This document shows positions 18,022-26,014 of a stretch of DNA of 64,000 bases, in pieces. Source of the stretch: Holophagales bacterium. Its GTDB lineage: Bacteria > Acidobacteriota > Thermoanaerobaculia > Multivoradales > JAGPDF01. The notes beneath the pieces are model-generated. The model made no database searches. It saw only the letters and a program-made list of their open reading frames with translations, and had not been told where the DNA came from. Location: NCBI GenBank assembly GCA_016699405.1, contig CP064972.1:3193501-3257500 (forward strand), in the 5' to 3' direction. The translations under genes were made by a program, and so were the position numbers. Position 1 is the first letter of the stretch. Each line of letters opens with the position of its first letter.

Positions 18022-18438
18022 ATGGTCAAGCAGAAGTCCGCGGAGCTTCCCAAGGAGCTCAAGGAGTCCGTCAACAAGGTCTGGCTCGCCGGGCTCGGCG
18101 CCCTGGCGCTCGCCGAGGAAGAGGGCTCGAAGCTGTTCAAGAGCCTGGTCAAGAAGGGCGAGGAGTACGAGGTGCGTGGCAAGGCCGAGATCGGCAAGGA
18201 GTTCGGCAAGCTCAAGGACATCGTGGTCGAGGTCCGCGGCAAGGCAGGCCGGGCGATCGAAGAGGTCTCGGGCAAGGTCGGCGACAAGGTCGACGACCAG
18301 GTGACCGCCGCGCTGGCTCGCCTCGGCGTGCCGAGCAAGGACGAGATCGCCACCCTCACCGCGCGGGTCGAAGAGCTGACGACGCTGGTCGAGAAGCTCA
18401 AGGCCCCGAAGGCCACCAAGTCCACGACCCGCGGCTGA
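18022..18438 (+). CDS. Phasin, PhaI/PhaF type
   Basis: 138 residues from ATG 18022, with GAGAGGA 5 bases upstream. It shows the textbook phasin pattern: KVWLAGLGALALAEEEGSK then LFKSLVKKGEEYE, a helical middle, and ALARLGVPSKDEIATL followed by a heptad-rich end and a Lys/Pro/Thr tail. Phasins cover the surface of polyhydroxyalkanoate granules and control their size and number. It lies 44 bases after the first phasin and 13 bases before the patatin gene, so all four genes from phaR on look like one operon. No PHA synthase is in the window; it must be encoded elsewhere if PHA is made. Confidence 0.92.
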   Translation: MVKQKSAELPKELKESVNKVWLAGLGALALAEEEGSKLFKSLVKKGEEYEVRGKAEIGKEFGKLKDIVVEVRGKAGRAIEEVSGKVGDKVDDQVTAALARLGVPSKDEIATLTARVEELTTLVEKLKAPKATKSTTRG

Positions 18439-18451
18439 GCGAACCTGCCGC

Positions 18452-19759
18452 ATGGTCGAGCAGCCGACGCGCGAGAGCGGGGTCGCCCATCCGGGCATCG
18501 GCCTCGCTCTCGCCGGGGGAGGGCCGGAGGGCGCCATCTACGAGATCGGCGCCCTCCGCGCTCTCGAGGAAGGAATCGAGGGGCTCGACCTCAACGGTCT
18601 CGGCGTCTACGTCGGGGTCAGCGCCGGAGCCTTCATCGCCGCGAACCTGGCCAACCGGCTGACCCCGGCGCAGATGTGCCGGGCGATCGTCAAGCACGAA
18701 CCGGGCGAGCATCCGTTCGTCCCGGAGACGTTCTTCACACCCGCCTTCGGCGAATACCTGCGCGGCGGGCTCGCGGTTCCGCGTCTGCTGCTCGAGTCGG
18801 TCACCGACTTCCTCGCCCACCCGGGGGACCGCACGCTGCTCGATTCGATGACGCGCCTCTCGCGGGCGCTGCCGATCGGTCTCTTCGACAACGAGCCCAT
18901 CCGCCAGTATCTGCAGAAGATCTATGCGATGAAGGGTCGCACCGACGACTTCCGCCGTCTCGCCCAGCGACTGGTGGTGGTGGCGGCCGACCTCGACTCC
19001 GGCTCGGCGGTGCGCTTCGGCGAAGCCGACCAGGACGACGTCCCGATCTCGCGCGCGGTGCAGGCGTCGACGGCGCTGCCCGGGCTCTATCCGCCGGTCG
19101 AGATCGGCGGGCGGCACTACGTCGACGGCGTGCTGCTGAAGACCCTGCACGCCTCGGTGGCGCTGGAGGCCGGGGTCGACCTCCTGCTCTGCGTCAACCC
19201 GATCGTGCCGGTCAACACCGACGGGGTGATCACCACCGGCCTGATGGGGAGCGATCAGCTCGTCTCGCGCGGATTGCCGACGGTGCTCTCGCAGACCTTC
19301 CGGACATTGATCCACTCGCGGATGCGGGTCGGCATGGCGACCTACGCGCAGCGCTATGCGCAGGCCGACGTCGTGCTGATCGAGCCGGCGCAGGACGACT
19401 ACCTGATGTTCTTCACCAACGTCTTCTCCTTCTCGGCGCGCCAGCAGGTGGCGAACCACGCCTACCAGGCGACGCGTCGCGAGCTCTCGCGGCGGCGCGA
19501 CGAGCTCACTCCGGTGCTGGCCCGGCACGGGCTGCGACTGCGCGAGGAATGGCTCGCCGAGCCGTCCCGGGACCTGTGGCGCGGTGTCGGGCTGGTGAGC
19601 GCCGAGGGTCGCGAGCCGAGCCCGCTCGGCGGGCGTCTCGGCGAAGCCCTCGATCGTCTCGAGCGACTGGTGCGCCGGCGTCGGGAGGCGCAGGAGAGCG
19701 AAGGCGGGGACGAAGCGGACCGTCGCCCGGTCGGCGCCGAGCTCGAAGTGTCGAGCTGA
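18452..19759 (+). CDS. Patatin-like phospholipase, PHA-cluster associated
   Basis: 435 residues. The patatin Ser-Asp dyad is present: GVSAGA (GxSxG, nucleophile) near residue 52 and YVDGVLL (DG/A motif) near 225. The oxyanion loop reads GGGPEGAIYEIGAL instead of the usual GGGxRG, with Glu in place of Arg. The C-terminus past ~370 is charged and poorly conserved. There is no signal peptide, so it acts in the cytoplasm. It is separated by 13 bases from the phasin gene, so it may act on the lipid or polymer surface of PHA granules, as phospholipase or depolymerase; this is inferred from context. It converges on the HMG-CoA reductase gene. Confidence 0.88.
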   Translation: MVEQPTRESGVAHPGIGLALAGGGPEGAIYEIGALRALEEGIEGLDLNGLGVYVGVSAGAFIAANLANRLTPAQMCRAIVKHEPGEHPFVPETFFTPAFGEYLRGGLAVPRLLLESVTDFLAHPGDRTLLDSMTRLSRALPIGLFDNEPIRQYLQKIYAMKGRTDDFRRLAQRLVVVAADLDSGSAVRFGEADQDDVPISRAVQASTALPGLYPPVEIGGRHYVDGVLLKTLHASVALEAGVDLLLCVNPIVPVNTDGVITTGLMGSDQLVSRGLPTVLSQTFRTLIHSRMRVGMATYAQRYAQADVVLIEPAQDDYLMFFTNVFSFSARQQVANHAYQATRRELSRRRDELTPVLARHGLRLREEWLAEPSRDLWRGVGLVSAEGREPSPLGGRLGEALDRLERLVRRRREAQESEGGDEADRRPVGAELEVSS

Positions 19760-19791
19760 CGGCTGCCGCCCGGGCGACGTCTCACCCCGGC

Positions 19792-21351
19792 TCAGCGATT
19801 GCGACCGTACTTCTCGTGGCTCGACACCCAGTCGAGCGAGGAGATGGCCGCGGCGAGCGAGATCTCGCCGGCAAGCGCCACCGCGGCGATGATCTCGGCG
19901 AGCTTCTTGACCTTGCCCCTGCCGTAGCAGCCCAACATCTCGAGGCACTCGCGCTGGGTCGGCAGCGCGGTGCCGCCACCGTAGCTGGCGACGATCAGCG
20001 ACGGGATGGTGATCGAGATGTAGAGATCGCCCTGGCGCGTGAGCTCGGTGTAGACGATCGCTGCCGACGACTCCGCGACGTTGGCCACGTCCTGCCCGGT
20101 GGCGATGAACATCGCAGTGATGCCGTTGGGCGAATGACAGCCGTTGTTGTTGGCTCCCGAGAGCATCGCGCCGACGTTGGCCACCTGGGCGTGGTAGGCG
20201 AGGGATTCGGGCTCGACCCGCATGTTCTGCACCAGGACGTCACGCGGAATCGTCGCCTCGGCGGTCACCCGCTTGCCGCGCGTCCGCATGATGTTGATCT
20301 GCGACGCCTTCTTGTCGGTGGCCAGGTTCGACTCGAGATAGAAGCGGCGCACGAACTCCTTGGGCCACGGCTGCTCGAGGATCCAGCTGCAAGCGGCGAA
20401 GGTGGCGCGTCCGACCATGTTCTGGCCGGCCGCGTCGCCGGTCGCGAAGTTGAAGCGCAGGTAGGAGAACTTCGAGACGAGGTAGGTGTCGATGTAGAGC
20501 AGCTTGGCGATCGACGAAGAGGCCTCCGCGGCCTCGCGGATCGCCGCCATGTTCTCGTCGATCCAGTCGAGGAAGGAGCGTGCCTCGCGCGCCGAGTCGA
20601 AGACGAAGACGGGCGCTCGCTGCATGCAGTCGGCCTGGACGGTGGTGGTGACACCACCCGAGAGGTTGAGGACCTTGATGCCGCGGTTGTAGGAGGCGAC
20701 GAGGGTCCCCTCGGCGGTCGCCAACGGCACGAGGAACTCGCCCTGGGCGAACTCGCCGTTGACCTTGACCGGTCCGGCGAGGCCGATCGGCACTTGCGCT
20801 ACCCCGGTGAAGTTCTCGATGTTGCCCTGGGTGCTGCTCGGGGCGAAGCTGAAATGCGGCAGGTGGCGGAGCTCGATCCCGGCGAACTGTTCGGCGAACT
20901 GCTGGCGCGCGCGGACGATCTCCGGCGAGTAGTTGTTCTCCTTGTCGAGCGGCACCGCGACCCGCCGGACGACCTCCTCGGCGATCGCGTCGTTGACCTT
21001 GAAGTCGAGGTCGCCGAACGGGGTCGCCTTCACCGCGATGGCGATCTCGTGGTTGCCCTTGTCGAGCGGTCCGATTCCGGCCAGGGCGACGTAGATCACT
21101 TGGCGCAGTGCGAAGGCGAGGGGCTTGCCCTCCCCGAGGGTGGAGGCCGCCACGCGCTCGCCGCTCGTCAGCTCGAAGTGGATGCGGTCGACGGGCACTT
21201 CCTGGCCGTCGATGGCGATCCGCTTGACCCCCACCAGCGCCGCATCGCTCAAACGGTTCTTCACCGCGAAGCGGACGCCGGCGGCGGTGTTCTCCAGGCT
21301 GCCGAAGGTGTACAGCTGTTTGAGGATGAGCGACGGGATCTTGAGCAACAC
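19792..21351 (-). CDS. Hydroxymethylglutaryl-CoA reductase (class I type) with extra N-terminal domain
   Basis: 519 residues. The C-terminal ~380 residues are a complete HMG-CoA reductase, the committed step of the mevalonate pathway (HMG-CoA + 2 NADPH to mevalonate). Catalytic residues are all visible: Glu in AEGTLVASYNRG, Lys in TDKKASQIN, Asp in GQDVANVAESS and His near the end in SSHEKYGR. DAAGQNM and GGGTALPTQ match the class I DAMGMNM and GTxLxTQ motifs. Residues 1-~140 are not the usual linker or membrane domain; they look beta-rich (LENTAAGVRFAVKNRLSDA, then PFGDLDFKVND) and are unassigned. No transmembrane helix, so the enzyme is soluble. A TGCTAGCA palindrome between this gene and purA may serve both. 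Confidence 0.93.
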   Translation of the reverse strand: MLLKIPSLILKQLYTFGSLENTAAGVRFAVKNRLSDAALVGVKRIAIDGQEVPVDRIHFELTSGERVAASTLGEGKPLAFALRQVIYVALAGIGPLDKGNHEIAIAVKATPFGDLDFKVNDAIAEEVVRRVAVPLDKENNYSPEIVRARQQFAEQFAGIELRHLPHFSFAPSSTQGNIENFTGVAQVPIGLAGPVKVNGEFAQGEFLVPLATAEGTLVASYNRGIKVLNLSGGVTTTVQADCMQRAPVFVFDSAREARSFLDWIDENMAAIREAAEASSSIAKLLYIDTYLVSKFSYLRFNFATGDAAGQNMVGRATFAACSWILEQPWPKEFVRRFYLESNLATDKKASQINIMRTRGKRVTAEATIPRDVLVQNMRVEPESLAYHAQVANVGAMLSGANNNGCHSPNGITAMFIATGQDVANVAESSAAIVYTELTRQGDLYISITIPSLIVASYGGGTALPTQRECLEMLGCYGRGKVKKLAEIIAAVALAGEISLAAAISSLDWVSSHEKYGRNR

Positions 21352-21432
21352 GAGGCCTCCTTGGACGCGACCGGCGGGAATTGGCGGGCAAGCTTAGCGC
21401 AGGTCCGGGTCGGGGCCCGCCGCTCGCTGCGG

Positions 21433-21441
21433 TGCTAGCAT
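21433..21441 (+). promoter_or_regulatory. Extended -10 element between HMGR and purA
   Basis: TGCTAGCAT (extended -10, TG-n-TAGCAT) 26 bases before the purA start. Its core TGCTAGCA is palindromic, so the same bases read TGCTAGCAC toward the HMG-CoA reductase gene. No clear -35 is seen on either side. Confidence 0.45.
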
Positions 21442-21467
21442 TCGCGATGAATTGCCGCGGAGCGACG

Positions 21468-22802
21468 ATGCCGAATCTCGTGGTGGTAGGTCTGCAGTGG
21501 GGGGACGAAGGCAAGGGGAAGGTCGTCGACCTTCTCTGCCCGGCGTTCGATGCGGTGGTCCGCTACCAGGGCGGGCACAACGCCGGACACACGGTGAAGT
21601 TCGGGGATCGGCACTTCTCGCTGCAGCTGATCCCGTCCGGAATCTGCCATCCCGGCGTCCAGTGCGTTCTCGGCAACGGGATGGTCGTGGCTCCCGACGC
21701 GCTCTTTCTCGAGCTCGCCAAATTGCACGATGCCGGGGTGGAGACGGCCGGGCGACTGCACGTCTCGAGCCGGGCGCACGCCATCCTGCCGAGTCACGCC
21801 CGGCTCGACCAGGCCCGCGAGCGCCAGGCGGGCGGAGGAAAGATCGGCACGACGGCGCGCGGAATCGGACCGGCGTACGAAACGAAGGTGTCCCGCGCCG
21901 GAGTACGGCTCGGTGAGCTCGCCGACCCCGATCTCGAGGCTCGGCTGCGCTCGCAGCTCGCCCGGGTCGACGTCGAGCTCCAATCGCTCGGCGACGAGCC
22001 CTCCGTGGGTCCGAACCGGCTCGCCGACCTCTGCCGCGAATGGGCGGCGCGCCTGGCGCCGTTGCTCTGCGACACCTCGTCGCTGCTGCTCGGTTGGATC
22101 GAGGAGGGCAAGAGCCTGCTCTTCGAAGGGGCGCAAGGGGCGCTGCTCGACGTCGACCACGGAACCTACCCGTTCGTCACCAGCTCTTCGGCGACGTCGG
22201 GGGGAGCCGCGACCGGAACCGGCGTGCCGCCGACGGCTCTCGATGGCGTGCTGGGCGTCGTGAAGGCATACACCACCCGGGTGGGCGGCGGACCGTTCGT
22301 CGGCGAGTTGCAGGGAGACGAGGGCGAGTTCCTGCGCAGTCGCGGCAACGAGTACGGGACGGTCACCGGCCGTCCGCGGCGCTGCGGCTGGTTCGACGCG
22401 GTGGCGGCGCGCTACTCGCGCCGGATCAACGGGGCCGGCGCGGTGGCGCTCACCAAGCTCGACGTGCTCGACCGTTTCGAACAGATCCCGATCTGCGTCG
22501 GCTATCGCCATCGCGGGGAGGTCCTTCGCGAGTTCCCGGCGAGTCTGCGGGTCCAGGAAGAGGCGGTTCCGGTCTATCGGGTCGTCCGCGGCTGGCAGCA
22601 GGAGACGGTCGGTCTTCGCGAGTGGGGCGATCTGCCGGTTGCGGCGCGCGACTACGTCGCGATCCTCGAGGAGGAGCTGGGTTGTCCGGCGGCCCTCGTG
22701 TCGACCGGCCCGCGTCGGGAAGAGACGATCCTGCGCGACGATCCGGCTCTCGACCGGTTGATCGGTGCCGGTCGTTTGGCGGTTCTCGCGGCCCGCGGCT
22801 GA
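21468..22802 (+). CDS. purA: Adenylosuccinate synthetase
   Basis: 444 residues from ATG 21468 with GGAG 5 bases upstream. PurA joins aspartate to IMP using GTP, the first step from IMP to AMP. The N-terminal GTP/IMP loop GLQWGDEGKGKVVD (catalytic Asp13) is exact, followed by GGHNAGHTV (catalytic His), TTARGIGPAYETKVSR (IMP loop), GAQGALLDVDHGTYPFVTSS and the GRPRRCGWFDAV segment. Length equals the family norm. No purine genes are adjacent; the two tRNA genes follow after 57 bases under their own promoter. Confidence 0.97.
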   Translation: MPNLVVVGLQWGDEGKGKVVDLLCPAFDAVVRYQGGHNAGHTVKFGDRHFSLQLIPSGICHPGVQCVLGNGMVVAPDALFLELAKLHDAGVETAGRLHVSSRAHAILPSHARLDQARERQAGGGKIGTTARGIGPAYETKVSRAGVRLGELADPDLEARLRSQLARVDVELQSLGDEPSVGPNRLADLCREWAARLAPLLCDTSSLLLGWIEEGKSLLFEGAQGALLDVDHGTYPFVTSSSATSGGAATGTGVPPTALDGVLGVVKAYTTRVGGGPFVGELQGDEGEFLRSRGNEYGTVTGRPRRCGWFDAVAARYSRRINGAGAVALTKLDVLDRFEQIPICVGYRHRGEVLREFPASLRVQEEAVPVYRVVRGWQQETVGLREWGDLPVAARDYVAILEEELGCPAALVSTGPRREETILRDDPALDRLIGAGRLAVLAARG

Positions 22803-22844
22803 CCGGGATGCGGCAACGGCTCGGAGTCCGGCGCGTGATTCGTT

Positions 22845-22850
22845 ATACTC
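22845..22850 (+). promoter_or_regulatory. -10 element of the tRNA pair
   Basis: TATACT ends 9 bases before the 5' end of tRNA-Lys, the right distance for a tRNA promoter; a -35 is not clear. Likely drives both tRNAs. Confidence 0.5.
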
Positions 22851-22859
22851 CCGCGTCCG

Positions 22860-22935
22860 GGGCCCTTAGCTCAGCCGGTAGAGCTGCTGGCTTTTAACCA
22901 GTAGGTCGGGGGTTCGAGTCCCTCAGGGCCCACCA
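22860..22935 (+). tRNA. tRNA-Lys (anticodon TTT)
   Basis: 76 bases with encoded CCA. The acceptor arm GGGCCCT pairs with AGGGCCC; the D-arm has AGCTCAGCCGGTAGAGCT; the anticodon loop CTTTTAA gives TTT (22893-22895); the T-arm contains GGTTCGAGTCC. It reads AAA/AAG codons. It is followed 16 bases later by tRNA-Glu, probably in the same transcript. Confidence 0.97.
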
Positions 22936-22951
22936 GGACGGCAGGAGTGCC

Positions 22952-23028
22952 GCCCCCATCGTCTAGCCAGGTCAGGACACCGCCCTTTCAAGGCGGCGAC
23001 GCGGGTTCGAATCCCGCTGGGGGTACCA
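22952..23028 (+). tRNA. tRNA-Glu (anticodon TTC)
   Basis: 77 bases with encoded CCA. The acceptor GCCCCCA pairs with TGGGGGT (one G-U); the anticodon stem CCGCC/GGCGG holds loop CTTTCAA with TTC at 22987-22989; the T-loop is GGTTCGAATCC. It shows the CATCGTCTAG start typical of bacterial tRNA-Glu. Confidence 0.96.
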
Positions 23029-23087
23029 GGTCGATTCGGCAGCAGGTCGAGTCGACCGCTCGACTCGCGGCATCGAGGAGCGCGACC

Positions 23088-23372
23088 ATGTCCCTGACCT
23101 CCCCGCCGGATCCTTCGAGGATGCAGTCCGAGTCGTCTCCTGCGACCGACGAGGCCGAGACGGCGTTCGTCGCCTCGCAGCTGACCGCGGCCGGCTTTCC
23201 GGCCGGTTCCGAAGGCGACTTCGTCGTGCTGGCGCGAGTGAGCGCGGGCGAGCTGTTGCAACTCGTCGATGCCGCGCGGGGGTTGCGAGCGACTCTCGGC
23301 CGCGCTGGCGACCTCGAGCTCCGCGCCGCTGTCTCTCAGGTCATCGCCGCCCTGCCCCGGGCCGAACGCTGA
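23088..23372 (+). CDS. Small hypothetical protein
   Basis: 94 residues from ATG 23088 with GAGGAG 7 bases upstream. No recognised family. After a polar, Ser/Pro-rich start of ~30 residues comes a compact helical-looking part (AFVASQLTAAGFPAGSEGDFVV, then AGELLQLVDAARGLRATLG). No membrane segment, signal peptide or Cys motif. It stands between the tRNA-Glu gene and the phosphatase gene. The good ribosome site and GC-typical codon use support a real gene. Confidence 0.6.
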   Translation: MSLTSPPDPSRMQSESSPATDEAETAFVASQLTAAGFPAGSEGDFVVLARVSAGELLQLVDAARGLRATLGRAGDLELRAAVSQVIAALPRAER

Positions 23373-23464
23373 CGGGGAACCGACGCGCGGTCGGGCGGCA
23401 TGCCGATCGCGCGTCGACCGCCCGTCGCGAGGGAACCCTGGGGCCGGTGGATCGTAGATAGCTC

Positions 23465-26014
23465 GTGGTGGCTGACTCACGCCGGCGCCCAAGCGCCACG
23501 ACCATCCTGCTCGCCGCAGGGCTGGCGGCCTGCGCCGTGGCCGCGCTGTCGATCGTCGACCTGCTCCTGCCGCGACCCTACGACGGCGTGCTGCTCGAGG
23601 GCGACGCCCCGGGTCAGGTGCGGGTGCGCGACGTCGTCGCCGGGTCCGGTGCGGATCTCGCCGGGATCCGCCCAGGCGACCTGATCGTCGGGATCGACCG
23701 CAACCTGCTGCGCTCGACGGTGCACGCCGCCGAGCTGCTGGCCCGGCGGCAGATCGGCGAAGCCGTGCCGTACCTCGTTCGGCGAGCCGAAGGGGTGGAG
23801 GAGGTCCGCGTCAAGCTCGGCCGACGCTTCGTGGCCGACCCGTCCTACTTCTTCGCCTGCCTGCTCGGTTTCGCCTTCTTCGGCGTCGGGACGTTCGTCC
23901 TCCGACGCCAGCCGCACCTGCGACCGGCACAGGTCTTCTTCCTGCTCTCCGTCCTCTTCCTGACCTTCCTGGTCTGCCGCCTGCGGCCGACGTCCTACAG
24001 TTGGATCGACGCCCTCGCGCTCCACTTCGGAACGCTGGCGCTGCTCTTCCTGCCGGCCTGCTTCCTGCACTTCTTCATGATCTTCCCGGAGCCGATCCCG
24101 CTGCGACCGCGGGTGGGGCAGCCGGATTTCACCCGCCGCCGCCAGCGGTGGGTCGCGGGACTCGGCGCGATCTACACGCTGCCCCCGCTGGCGTTCGTCG
24201 CCTCGATCTGGGTTTCGGTCTCGCGCGGCAAGCCGTTCGCCCTGATCAGCGGGGCTCCCGCGGCGAACTGGTGGATTCTCGCCGGCTACGTCCTGCTCGG
24301 TTTCACGGTCCTGGGGCTCAACACGCGGCGACTCTCGAGCCCGCGGCTGCGGCGGGGCGGAACGCTGGTCCTGGTCGGCTCGGTCTTCGGACTGCTGCCT
24401 TTCCTCTTCGCCGCCGTGGCGTTTCCCGCGGCGCTGCACCGGGAGCCGTGGCGCTTCGTCGTCCTCGCGCCACTCGCCCTGGTACCGCTGACCTTCGCCG
24501 TGGCGATCGCCCGCTTCCAGTTGCTCGACATCCGCCTGGTGCTGCGCAAGAGCCTCGTCTACACCGTTCTCACCGCCGCGCTCTCCGGCTTCTACGCCTT
24601 GGCCATCGTCGCGTTCAACGGGATCGCGCAGGGCACGGCGCTCGCCGGCACGGCGTGGTTCCCGCTGCTCTTCGCCCTGGTGATCGTGCTGGCGCTCGAA
24701 CCGCTGCGCCGCCGCGCGCTCGTCTGGGCCGATCGGCTGGTGTACGCCGGCCGTGTCAGCTTGCAAGACGCGCTGCGGGAGATGGAGCAGGCGCTCTCGG
24801 CGCAGGTCGACCTGCAAGGGGTGGTGCGGGATCTGGTGGAGCGTCTGCCGCAGCTTGCCGGACTCCGGTTCGCCGGTCTGTACCTGTTGCGGGAAGGGCG
24901 ACTGGTGCGGGTCGCCGGTCCGGTCGAGCTGCCCGCCGAGTTGCCCTACCTGCCGGAGTTGCAGGAGCGAGTGGCCGAGCTGCGACGGCTCGTTCACCGC
25001 GGCGAGCTCTCGCCGCTCGAAGCTTCCGTCCCGGGTGTCTCCGACCTCTGTCAGCTCCTCGAGCAGAGCGGGGTCGAGCTGTTGGGAGATCTCGCGTCGC
25101 CGCGCCGTCGGCTCGGCCTCGTCGTGCTCTCGGATACCGCGGGACAGCTCCGGCTCGACGACCAGGATCTGGTGCTGATCGACCGACTCGTCCGCCAGGC
25201 GGCGGTCGCACTGGAGACCGGCCTGCTCCTCGACGAGCGGGCACGCCGGGCCGAGCTCGAGCGCGAGCTGGAGATCGCCGCCGGTGTCCAGGCCCAGCTG
25301 TTGCCCGATCGTCTGAAGCTCACCGACGGTTGGCAGGTGGCGGCGCGGTGTCGCCCGGCGCGTCATGTCGGCGGCGACTTCTTCGCCCAACTCCCCGGCC
25401 AACGCAACGGCGATCGCGCGGTGGTCTTCGGCGACGTCGCCGGCAAGGGCGTCCCCGGAGCGCTTGTCATGATGGCGGCCCACGAGGCAATGCAGACGCT
25501 GGCGCTGACCTACCGCGATCCGGCGACGCTGTTCGATCTGGCCAATCGCCGGCTCTACCGCGTCGGCAGCAAGAAGGGGTTCGTGGCGGTGGGCTATCTC
25601 GCCGCCTCGGCCGACGGCGGCGCGCTGGAATACCTGGTCGCCGGTCAACCGGCGCCGCTGGTGCGGCGCTGCGACGGCGAAGTCCTCGAGCTGCCGCTCG
25701 CCGAGCACCGCCTGCCGCTCGGAGCGCTGCTCGACGGCGGGTACCAGGCCCGGCTCTGGCCGCTCGGCCCCGGAGACTTGGTGCTCGCCTTCTCCGACGG
25801 GGCCACCGACGCACTCTCTCCGGAAGGCGAGCCTTTCGGCAACGCCCGGCTGGCGGCGGCCCTTGCCGCCGCTCCCCGCGATCCTGACGCCGTGCTCGAC
25901 CAGGTGCTGACCGCCATCACCCGGTTCACTCGCGGCGCCGAACCGTACGACGACATCACACTGGTCGCGGTCACCCGCGACCGGGAGAGCACGCCATGCG
26001 CCGAGTCGTCCTGA
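23465..26014 (+). CDS. PDZ - multi-pass membrane - GAF - SpoIIE-type PP2C phosphatase
   Basis: 849 residues from GTG 23465 (GTG 23468 also possible). Order: an N-terminal helix, a PDZ domain (~45-110, GADLAGIRPGDLIVGID), about eight hydrophobic segments (~125-420), a GAF-like domain (~445-590), a short coiled coil (RAELERELEIAAGVQAQLLP) and a PPM/SpoIIE serine phosphatase (~610-840) with the metal-binding Asp residues in RHVGGDFF, VFGDVAGKGVPGAL and AFSDGATDAL. Such proteins dephosphorylate an anti-anti-sigma factor (STAS) in partner-switching systems, but no STAS or kinase gene is nearby. Its end overlaps the TPR gene by 19 bases, so the two are coupled. Probably a membrane sensor. Confidence 0.9.
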   Translation: MVADSRRRPSATTILLAAGLAACAVAALSIVDLLLPRPYDGVLLEGDAPGQVRVRDVVAGSGADLAGIRPGDLIVGIDRNLLRSTVHAAELLARRQIGEAVPYLVRRAEGVEEVRVKLGRRFVADPSYFFACLLGFAFFGVGTFVLRRQPHLRPAQVFFLLSVLFLTFLVCRLRPTSYSWIDALALHFGTLALLFLPACFLHFFMIFPEPIPLRPRVGQPDFTRRRQRWVAGLGAIYTLPPLAFVASIWVSVSRGKPFALISGAPAANWWILAGYVLLGFTVLGLNTRRLSSPRLRRGGTLVLVGSVFGLLPFLFAAVAFPAALHREPWRFVVLAPLALVPLTFAVAIARFQLLDIRLVLRKSLVYTVLTAALSGFYALAIVAFNGIAQGTALAGTAWFPLLFALVIVLALEPLRRRALVWADRLVYAGRVSLQDALREMEQALSAQVDLQGVVRDLVERLPQLAGLRFAGLYLLREGRLVRVAGPVELPAELPYLPELQERVAELRRLVHRGELSPLEASVPGVSDLCQLLEQSGVELLGDLASPRRRLGLVVLSDTAGQLRLDDQDLVLIDRLVRQAAVALETGLLLDERARRAELERELEIAAGVQAQLLPDRLKLTDGWQVAARCRPARHVGGDFFAQLPGQRNGDRAVVFGDVAGKGVPGALVMMAAHEAMQTLALTYRDPATLFDLANRRLYRVGSKKGFVAVGYLAASADGGALEYLVAGQPAPLVRRCDGEVLELPLAEHRLPLGALLDGGYQARLWPLGPGDLVLAFSDGATDALSPEGEPFGNARLAAALAAAPRDPDAVLDQVLTAITRFTRGAEPYDDITLVAVTRDRESTPCAESS

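Noticed and set aside
22860..23028. tRNA pair as an attachment site for an integrated element
   Set aside because: No integrase, no repeat of a tRNA 3' end downstream and normal composition and genes on both sides.
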